This document shows, piece by piece, positions 54,168 through 64,000 of a stretch of DNA of 64,000 nt. Position 1 is the first letter of the stretch. Each line of letters starts with the position of its first letter. The translations under genes and the position numbers were made by a program. The notes under the pieces are model-generated. The model made no database searches. It was not told the DNA's origin and was given only the letters and a program-made list of their open reading frames with translations. Source of the DNA: Amoebidium appalachense (Eukaryota > Ichthyosporea); the NCBI GenBank assembly GCA_963693365.1, contig CAVNZM010000008.1, positions 4,588,001 through 4,652,000 on the forward strand, written 5' to 3'.

Positions 54168-54682
54168 CCCCTCTATCTTTTTCTTTTCAGCCCCTTTTCC
54201 CTTCTCTCTCCCCCCCCCCCCCCCCCCCTGCCCCCTCCCCTTCCCTCCCTCCCCACATGCACATACACAAAACTCTTTTCTGTCCTCCCTTTGCCCCTGT
54301 TACACTCACAACTAGTAAGGTGTTGACATTGAGCATGGCCAAGGATATCACATTTATCGAAATACTGCGGATATCCGCTATTCACAGCCAATTTGGGTCA
54401 ATTGATATTTGCAGTTTGCATGTTTCAGTTATCCAATGCTTTGTGTGCTTGTGACAGCCTGAGGTTGTAAGGTCACACAACCCAATGCCTGGAATTACTC
54501 AGTTTTGGGATGTGCAGAAACCACATGCCATAAATGGTGTGTAGTCCATGTAGGGTAACCACGACTCATATGATGTGGTATCGATGCAGGCGCCAGTCAA
54601 GATGAAGTTTATTCTCAGCTACATGGTGAACGGGCAGCAGTTCAAGGAGCAGGGCACCATCCCTGAGTTCCCATCTCTATGA
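42808..54682 (+). CDS. GGA: GGA adaptor (Golgi-localised, gamma-ear, ARF-binding), 16 coding exons
   Basis: Clathrin adaptor sorting cargo from the trans-Golgi network to endosomes. Exons: 42808-42838, 43817-43901, 44958-45033, 45652-45750, 46423-46540, 47144-47199, 47688-47750, 48190-48270, 49033-49170, 49587-49721, 50212-50293, 50781-50864, 51431-51610, 52407-52573, 53398-53508, 54590-54682; GT-AG with matching phases, about 532 residues. VHS domain in exons 1-5 (DRATSARDDRAAEPRI, ACVSNCGKSFHAFVGKY, LNELIRLIS). GAT N-terminal hook in exon 8 (RLLQSKDPADLEAANKLIK), keeping the AAN known to matter for ARF binding in GGA1. A hinge with short clathrin-box-like motifs (DDLLSLG, FSLLDSS, SLDDILGPL). 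GAE ear in exons 14-16 (PITVYQGNG, FLAAVPK, VKLQPPSSDTLPAF, VTQVCLVANPSK), ending IPEFPSL. The middle of GAT (between exons 9 and 10) is short and an exon may be missing there. Start: ATG in CACACCATGG, matching family N-termini. Confidence 0.93.
46116..46175 (+). repeat. Echo of a GGA exon 3' end (exon 45652-45750)
   Basis: GATTAGTCTAATATCATGCAGG, then ATGGGTTGGTTACATG, repeats 45730-45766 (the last 21 exon bases, GTGAGT donor and following intron). The donor GT has become AT, so it is not a working splice site. It follows two T/G-run blocks. Confidence 0.85.
49318..49512 (+). repeat. Two decayed echoes of a GGA exon 5' end (exon 49587-49721)
   Basis: The exon start CAGAGGACATACTCGAGGTA... 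with TTGCAGCTGTATC is preceded by two look-alikes: 49452-49512 (GGGATATCTTCGAGGTATC ... GGCAGCTGTATCC) and 49320-49350 (CACAGAGAACATTCTCGAGG). Each is followed by a C-run. The first look-alike has a frame (LFTTLGNLHIDTENILEA) that could be a real exon supplying the missing GAT helix; I cannot decide. Confidence 0.6.
53657..53742 (+). repeat. (CT)n microsatellite in GGA intron 15
   Basis: About 40 CT repeats, followed by further CT- and C-rich sequence to 53918 and short (TA)n runs at 53917-53949. Confidence 0.9.
53978..54292 (+). repeat. Tandem duplication in GGA intron 15
   Basis: Two copies of about 130-190 bp (CTCTATCTTTTTCTTTTCAG ... CACATGCACATACACAAAAC), at 53980-54125 and 54172-54291, separated by (TA)n 54126-54164. 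Each includes a TTTTCAG that could act as a false acceptor. Confidence 0.85.
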
Positions 54683-55215
54683 ATGTGTGATTGACTCGTT
54701 GGAAAATTGTGTGGAATCGGGACTCGTCGAATATTCGTTGTGCTATGGTTACGTTGAATTCAATCTGTGATAGAATGTGTGATAGCGGTGTTGGAAATTT
54801 TTATGTTGTCGAGTCGAAATCGTAATCTGTGATTATGTCATGACTCCTGAATATCGATTTTTATTTTTCAGTTTGTGATGACAACGGTCAAAATTTATAG
54901 CTTGTGATGATATAGGCAGGATTCTGTGTGTGATGGTCTCGTTGAAGTATAAAAGTGTGGCAGTTTTATTGAAGCTCGGTCCACTGAAATATCTTTAATT
55001 CAACAAACGGGGCTTTAAGACCAAGTAACTCAGTAGGTCAAAAAGTTAAAAAAGGCCTAGAAAATGATGCCTGAACGGAGTCAAATCCCAAAGTGACCAA
55101 CTACGTGCCTCGCCTGCCCTTACAGAATAATATAAAAGAGATGATTTCGCCCCCCTTTTTTAATCATTTCTTCGCCTCTTCCTACCCCACTCCCCCCCTC
55201 CCCCCATCACCACCA

Positions 55216-55253
<38 letters not shown>

Positions 55254-55377
55254 CACCACTACCACCACCCCCTACCCGTCCTCCACCACCCCTCATTTGG
55301 ATCTGTCCCCCTCTTTGCTTCTTTGCTTCCTTACTTACCCCCCCCCCCCCCCCCCCCCAAACACACACACACGCGCG

Positions 55378-55435
<58 letters not shown>

Positions 55436-55690
55436 GGACTTAACCACTCTCTTATTTGATTCTCTGCCTTTTGCTTCTGCTTTGTTGCCTCTTTTCTTCT
55501 TGGCTTCTGAGGGTCTAAACCTTCCCCCCCAACCCCACCCCCCCACCCCTCCCCATCATTCCTTGCTTCTTGCTTAGCATCTCATCGGCTTCCTCCTTCT
55601 AACTCCTCCCCCCTCTCCTCACCCCCAACCCCCTGCTTGTGTCGCCTATATTTTCTCTCTCCGCATACTTGCCTCCTGTACCTTGTATCT
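54683..55690 (+). other. GGA 3' flank
   Basis: Probably includes the GGA 3' UTR. Contains loosely repeated TGTGATGA/TGTGATAG phrases (54760-54950), then C-rich and (CA)n sequence at 55215-55250 and 55360-55434. No coding exon supported. Confidence 0.4.
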
Positions 55691-56150
55691 GTCGTGCCTG
55701 TATCTTGTGTCTGACGTGTATGAGCCTAGTGTCTGTCTGTATCTTGTGTCTGTCTGTATTTTGTGTCTGTATCTTGTGTCGGTCTGTATCTTGTAACTTT
55801 ATCTTGCAGTCTGTCTGTATCTTGCGTCTGTCTGTGTCTTGTGTCTGAATCTTGTGTCTGTAGCTTTTGTCTGTTTCTTGTGTCTAGACCTTGTATCTGT
55901 ATCTTGTGCCTGTGATGTCTGTATGTTGTGCCTGTTATGTCTGTATCTTGTGTCTGTATCTTGTATCTGTATATGTTACCCGCCGTGTCTGTATCTTGCA
56001 CCTATTTTGTGTCGGTAACTTCCGTCTATACCGTTTGTCTTTGCCTATGTCTTGATTCTGTGTCTGTCGTGTCTGTACTGTGTGTCCGTCGTGTCTGTGT
56101 TTTGTGTCACTTTCTTTGGTGTGTTACTCACGTCTGTAACTTAAGCCTGT
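55690..56150. repeat. Degenerate minisatellite, unit TCTGTATCTTGTG
   Basis: About thirty imperfect copies of a 12-16-bp phrase (TGTCTGTATCTTGTG). Frames through it read as low-complexity Ser/Val/Cys and are not regarded as coding. Confidence 0.85.
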
Positions 56151-56300
56151 ATGATTTGTGTTTAGCTCCTGTATAAATGTCGGTAGCTATGTGCCTTTCT
56201 GTCTCCGCATGTTTGCCTTTTGTTTATCCACCCCTCGCCCCCCTCCCCGGGGACTCGCAGCTTTTCTGTTTCTTTCTTTATGTGGTTCTTTCTTCCATCC

Positions 56301-56374
<74 letters not shown>

Positions 56375-56380
56375 ACCAAC

Positions 56381-56600
56381 ACTTTTCTGTTGCTGTGCGC
56401 CTACACGTTTGCCACCGACTACACCGAGCACGCCGTCAAAGACATCGAGCTGTGGACCTGGGCGTGCCCGGGCGAGACTCCTGCTCGCTTGTGCTCAACG
56501 AGAGCGACGGGCCCGGCTACCGCTGGGTACGCAGCCCGCGTGTGCCGCCCAGGGCTGTGACCTTTGGGAGCCTAAAGCCTCCCCCCCCTCTGTTAAACTC
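56381..56600 (+). other. GC-rich coding-like block, frame interrupted
   Basis: One plus frame reads AYTFATDYTEHAVKDIELWT and the next DSCSLVLNESDGPGYRW up to a GTACGC donor; the switch falls in CCCGGGCG. There is no AG acceptor between the upstream C-run and the block, so the exon start is undefined. Possibly a real exon with a sequence error, possibly a pseudogene. Product not recognised. Confidence 0.25.
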
Positions 56601-56683
56601 ATCATTCATCCACGTCTCCCAAATCTCCCCCCCCCCCAGCACCCATCCTTCTCTGCCCATTAAGTCATCTGCGATTTTCTATT

Positions 56684-56769
<86 letters not shown>

Positions 56770-56784
56770 ACCATCAACCCCATC

Positions 56785-57147
56785 CTCGCCATGTGCCCCA
56801 AGCTTCTAAGGGCACTGTCGCGCAAACTGCAAACGCCAAGCGCCTTTGCGGCATAACCAAGAAGAAATCAAGGTGGCTGAGTAGCAGCTCTGGCCAAGGA
56901 CCAACTTAGTGGAGAAAGGTGAGACGACTTTGCGGGCCATGGGTGCGACAGTGGCGAAGCAACACATATGTTGAAATAGTCAACAGATGCATTATGACAT
57001 GCTTGTTGTTCGCAATGCCATGTAGACGGTGTATTGATATGTAGCTCTACTGTGAACCTCTACTGTACATGGTATTACCAGACTCTGTTTATGTTTATTT
57101 CATAACCCGGAAGTATAAAGGGGTAGGGGTGCCCGAGGTTTGAATAA
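56785..57147 (+). other. Possible terminal exon and poly(A) signal
   Basis: After a C-run/A-run pair, one frame (VPQASKGTVAQTANAKRLCG ... SSSSGQGPT) runs to TAG near 56910 and AATAAA occurs near 57143. Composition is protein-like but no homologue is recognised. Confidence 0.2.
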
Positions 57148-57274
57148 AGGGGTGCCCGAGGTTTGAATACCTATGGGTTCTGGCAACATCCGGACATTGA
57201 CACAAACGGCACAGAGGCCAACTGAACATTACCCATACCACGATAACAAGGCGGATTGTGCGCACCACACAGAC

Positions 57275-57794
57275 ATGACACACATATGTGCACACGCGCA
57301 AACGTGCACACACACGCACACACACGAACACACATACACGCTCTCCAAGCCACGCACACACAAACACACACATGCACACGCACACACACACACACACAAC
57401 ACATTACCACACAATGACACACATGCATAAACACCCTGACACGTGCGCACACGCTTGCCCACACCGTGCACGTGCGTGCGCATGCGCACGTGCGCAAGTG
57501 TACATACACCCACGCAGACACACACGCACATACACACTCACAAACACGTGTACACATACGCACACACAGACACACACTGTTACACATGCACGCGCACTGA
57601 CATACCCATTCACCACTCGCACACACACGTACATGCATGCGCAAACAACACGTGCATGCTCACGCGCATGCACACACGCACACACACACACATTGATGTG
57701 CTCTCATTGATAGATAGCTCACACGGCGCCCGTCTGTTGTTTCTTGTCTCTCTTTCGGTCATCCACCCTGATAGCATCTCTCAGGCCCGTGTGT

Positions 57795-57873
<79 letters not shown>

Positions 57874-58260
57874 GTGTGTGTGTGTGTTTTCGAGTATGTG
57901 TGTGTGTGTTCGAGTATGTGTGTGTGTGTGTGTGTGCACGTGTGCTCTTGTATGTGCGCATGCGCACGTGTGCGTGTACTTGTGTGTGCGCGTATTTCCA
58001 TATATGCCATTGTATACTTCTGAGTCATGGTGTCTGTGTGTCATGCGCGACCATGTACGTGCGCGTTGTTTACAGTGTGGGTGTGCATGTACCGTATTGT
58101 AAACCGCGTGTGTGTGCCATGTGCGTGAGTGTGTTGACGTGTGTGTTTTTCTTTGTCTGTGCCTGTGATTGTGGACGTGTGTGCTCAGTTGAACAAGGCC
58201 ACGGTGTGTCTGTGTATGTGGTATATATGTATCACGGTGTGTGTACATGTGCTGTCGCTG
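57275..58260. repeat. CA-rich arm followed by TG-rich arm, about 1 kb
   Basis: 57275-57690 is (CA)-rich with many CG steps; 57788-58260 is (TG)-rich. Together they are strongly alternating purine-pyrimidine and roughly inverted copies, so they could form Z-DNA or a large imperfect hairpin. No gene. Confidence 0.75.
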
Positions 58261-58541
58261 CACATGTGCAGCATGGCGGACCTGTCACCTATGGGATAGC
58301 TTGGGTTTGGAATTCGAGCTAAGCTGAAGCTGGTGCATCCATACATGCATGACATTGCAAATAGCTCCAGATTGGGGCTATCTGGGGTGAAGGAGACCCC
58401 GGGGAGGGGGGGGGGGGGGGGGACAACCTCGACTGGGAGGGGGGTGGGGGGGGGAAGCCCTGGCGGGAGGAGGGGGGGAGGGGGGGGGGGGAGGACACAT
58501 GATTGTGTGCACGTACGCGTGTGTGTGTGTGGGATCCGGAT

Positions 58542-58593
<52 letters not shown>

Positions 58594-58968
58594 CTAAACA
58601 TGCACACTCACCAGCCCCCCCCCCCCCCCCCCTCCTCCCCCCCCTCCCCCTAACCCCCCGGCCAGAGGGGAGTCGATGAATAAAGCGCAGCACCACACCA
58701 TGTTCCTGCACTTCCACCATCATTCGAATTCTGCAAGACAATTGAGCTGCAGGAGCTTACCCTGTTCTGGGTTGGTTCCTCCCGTCAGCTAGTTACGTAG
58801 TACAATGCGCCTGCGACGTGGCTTATTATAAGTACGCGGGAAAGCCGCTAAGAAGCCTAAGGTGCATGTTTCCCACACCAATCCCAACGGTGACCGTAAC
58901 ATCCAATACAGCAACAGTGCCTTTAAAATGAACAAACGGCCAGCTCAGCCCCCTCTCCCCCCCTCCCC

Positions 58969-59019
<51 letters not shown>

Positions 59020-59562
59020 ACGTCTACCGGTACCACTCCAGACATGGAGGTGCGTGCCATTGTACACAGTAAGCCTGCAAGTGAGAAAGCCTGCACAGAC
59101 AGCTGGCTCACTTAACCATTGATCGGAACCGTGATTCCACCGGTAGCCGACGAGACAAGTCCCTTACTTGTAGAAGTGGTTGTGTTTAGGTTTTTTTTAA
59201 TGAATGCATCGACTTTCTCTGTCGTCTGCTCAAATGTGGTATGTTTACAAACCAATTGTGTCAAACACTTCCTGCGTAGTTTGGCACGTTCCCGAGAAAT
59301 TATAGTACATAAAAAGCAAAACTCGTCAAGGTGCAAGATTCGTTTATTCTATGCTCTCGTGTGCACTGCCATATCCGAGGATGGACATCCTGCCTTGCAG
59401 GGGGTGCTGAAGTAAGCTTGCCACATCTATGGGTTTTCGTAGAGACTCAATGATCCAACTGTGTGAGCCTGATTTCCATATCTTTTTGTCCTATCGAGTT
59501 TTCCCTCCCTGCCCCTGTCTCTCCCTTTTCAACATATGTTCCCCCCATTCCCGTTCCTGGAG

Positions 59563-59601
<39 letters not shown>

Positions 59602-60330
59602 CACCCTGGCACAAGCACACACACACCCCTACACCCAGCACATTTCAAATGGCAGGTGCACATGACTACAACTAGGCCCAAAGTTATACTATTGAAGTAA
59701 ACATTGAATAGCACAAATAGCCCATGCAAGACGTTGTTGATGAGGGCGAAGTGGTACGGGAGGTGCGAAAACTTAATTAAATAAAGGGAATGTATCTTAG
59801 AGGAGGGGGGGGGGGGGTGAGAGGGGGGGGGGGGGGGGGGGGAGGGGGGTGCCACTGGTTGTGTATACGTACGTAGAAGGGGGGGGGGGGGGGGGGGGGG
59901 GGTCGGACTATGGGTGGTGGGTCTGAGAGTGGGAAATGGGGCCGGGATGTGTGTGTGTGACGGTGAGAAGGGAGAGGCTTTCTGTTAACGTGTTGGGGCC
60001 AGGTGAGGGTGTGGGATGTTTGGAAAGGGGGGTAAGGGTTCGGCTGGGGAGTAGGGAGGGGGGGGGGGGGGGGGGCATTTTCGGTCAGGGGGGTTTGTTG
60101 GAAAAGGCCTGGGGGGGGATGGTTGTTTTTTGGGGGGGGGGGGGGGGGGGGGATGGGGCAAGGGAGGGGGGGGGGGGGGGGGGGGGATGGGGGGAAGGGG
60201 GGGGGGGGGGCACAAACGTAAGGTGGGCTGAAACCCCGGACCCCCCCGGGGGGGGGGGGGGGGGGGGGGGGGGAGACTACAGCTAGGTTCAACCGGGTGG
60301 GTTTGATAACTTCGGAAAAGGATGGGCGGG

Positions 60331-60374
<44 letters not shown>

Positions 60375-60477
60375 GGGGAGGGGGGGGGGGAGGGGGGCTA
60401 TCAATTAGCTAGGTTCGGGGAAGGGGGGGGGGGGGGGGGGGATCAAAGGGAAATGTTTTACTTCCTGACAAGGCCTC
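58261..60477. other. Repeat-rich region with one possible minus-strand exon
   Basis: G- and C-runs dominate 58400-58650, 58960-59005, 59565-59598 and 59800-60440. A possible minus exon starts at 58730 after a good acceptor (CAATTGTCTTGCAG) and reads IRMMVEVQEHGVVLRFIHRL to about 58655. 58830-58960 and 59020-59115 are open in more than one frame on both strands; I cannot choose. Confidence 0.25.
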
Positions 60478-60519
60478 CCCAGCCTCTCTCCCCTCTTTCC
60501 TCGTTCTTCCCTCCCACCC

Positions 60520-60683
60520 ACGTGCACCGGCACCGAGCTCGAGACTGACAACATCCGATATGTGCCACCACAATGCATGGCCGTAGACACGGTGCTGTTT
60601 GTGATAAACCCTCACGTTGTGACCTTGCCGATGTGCACGAGCCCAAACAATGACGAGCAGGCCCACAAACGCATCATCATCTG
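60520..60683 (+). other. Possible terminal exon, plus strand
   Basis: Plus frame TELETDNIRYVPPQCMAVDT ... PNNDEQAHKRIII to TGA at 60681-60683, of normal protein composition. The opposite strand is also open here (a hydrophobic frame with YGHALWWHISDVV), so the strand is uncertain and no family is assigned. Confidence 0.2.
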
Positions 60684-60787
60684 AGCTAATCGTGCGTGCA
60701 TTATGCCAAGCGGTGTGAGCACTGGTTTGTGCGTGCAGATATCATGGTTTTATTGTAGCGAGACACATTCTCAGGCTGAGCACTCAC

Positions 60788-60897
60788 CGAAGACATGGCC
60801 AGGGTCAGCTGGCTGGCCAAGTTGCATATGATCCTTCGATGATCGGGCATAGGCAGATGCAGTAGTAGTCGACCGGTGATGGTGGCATGTTTTAGCA
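60788..60897 (-). other. Possible internal exon, minus strand
   Basis: Minus frame HATITGRLLLHLPMPDHRRI ... SQLTLAMSS ends at a consensus donor GTGAGTGC (phase 0). The acceptor is poor. No match recognised. Confidence 0.25.
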
Positions 60898-63180
<2,283 letters not shown>

Positions 63181-64000
63181 ACGCGTAGCATGTCGGACGC
63201 TGGTGCTCCGGAAATTATTTACGTTGTCGACTCGTCACAACAAATTAATAAATAAGAAATGCTTTTATTACATTATTCAAACATATAATTAATTGTGTTT
63301 TGTTTCTATTAAAACCTATGTGTCTACTTTGTTTGCTATTAGCGACGCTACGTTTTATGATTCAACTGTTGTGTTGCGTGCCCGGCAGGCTGGCAGCGGC
63401 AATGTGGCAATGTACAGTGGCATCCGGTGAGATTTTGCGATTGGCTTAAATTATTTTGTTTATATCAAACGCTGATTGGCGGATCTCACAATCATTTGAT
63501 TGGCTGCTCTTTTTCCTGGGGCTCGCCCGAACCAGCCCGCACACCTCCGCAATCAAAAAGGCCGCACACATGCTTAGTCAAGCCATTCTCAACCATGTAA
63601 GCTCTTAGCAACTCGAGTTTCCCTCTTTTCTCCGCGGGTTATTTCTGCGCTCGCCTCCGACAAAACACTACCTCCGTGTGCTCAAGTTGGCCTGTTGCGA
63701 CTTTAAGAGTGTCCATGAGGGCGTGAAAAACTATACAAAGGTAAGCAAATTATTAGTCGTATACGTAGTGCAACTTCTCGTCCAGGTTTTCATGATGGTC
63801 ATGTTTATGTTTTTTTACTTTTACTATTAAATTATTAGTTTATGTGGCTTAGAGTTTAAAAAAACTTGCAAATCCACGTCTGAAGTTTTGTTCTCATGTC
63901 ACATAATACATATATTTGCAGGGCCGAGGCATTGCTAAAATAATTTGCACACCCCTCTTAGTAGATTGCTACATGGTAAAGCAATGTCACAGCAACCGAT
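63181..64000 (+). promoter_or_regulatory. Low-repeat region with CCAAT cluster and a plausible exon at the right edge
   Basis: Three inverted CCAAT motifs (ATTGG near 63441, 63474 and 63500) resemble those at the other promoters here. At 63609-63740 a 132-bp exon fits exactly 44 codons, phase 0 to 0, from TCTTAG to the donor GTAAGC (LEFPSFLRGLF ... KLACCDFKSVHEGVKNYTK). A shorter possible exon, 63390-63427, ends at GTGAGA. The gene would continue past the window. Product not recognised. Confidence 0.4.

Noticed and set aside
60405-60683. Minus frame with HALWWHISDVV as a cytochrome oxidase subunit III-like exon
   Set aside because: The resemblance is one short motif; splice phase does not fit the neighbouring candidate exon and the opposite strand is equally open.

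Overview
This window is nuclear DNA of a eukaryote. Protein genes are cut by many GT-AG introns, there is an eukaryotic tRNA-Glu gene, and the left quarter is packed with retrotransposons. A GGA clathrin adaptor (VHS-GAT-GAE) next to a CLEC16A/Gop-1 homologue points to an opisthokont. The repeat-swollen introns and Copia and pogo-like elements would fit a unicellular holozoan, but that placement is inference. The sequence is extremely rich in (CA)n/(TG)n microsatellites and in long G/C, T and A homopolymers. Most long reading frames of Pro, Gly, or alternating Val-Cys or Thr-His come from these repeats and are not genes.

Layout. 1-7926 is a nest of three transposons: a near-intact Copia element (1-4381, +) sits inside a second nearly identical Copia element (4382-6803, -), which itself sits inside the transposase gene of a pogo-like DNA transposon (6804-7926, -). 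8335-15557 is a graveyard of at least three LINE families. One family (here LINE-A) is present as a 914-codon reverse-transcriptase ORF plus three truncated copies in both orientations.

16554-20014 (+) is a three-exon gene for an unrecognised coiled-coil protein, with a one-base frame break in a C8 run. 22575-41879 (-) is a 22-exon CLEC16A/Gop-1 homologue that I traced exon by exon with consistent phases (927 residues). One of its introns holds a same-strand tRNA-Glu(CTC). 42808-54682 (+) is a 16-exon GGA adaptor (about 532 residues). The two trafficking genes are head to head, 928 bp apart, across a CCAAT-box region that looks like a shared promoter.

54683-64000 is mostly repeat, with a few possible exons that I could not assign. 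The last 800 bp has CCAAT boxes and a plausible 44-codon exon.

Biology. GGA sorts cargo from the trans-Golgi network to endosomes. CLEC16A/Gop-1 acts on endosome/lysosome maturation and mitophagy. Their divergent arrangement is therefore functionally suggestive. The most unusual structural features are 'exon-edge echoes' (decayed copies of exon ends in the neighbouring intron, five cases in two genes), CA microsatellites that run straight into 3' splice sites, and homopolymer junctions that nearly always run T-to-G.
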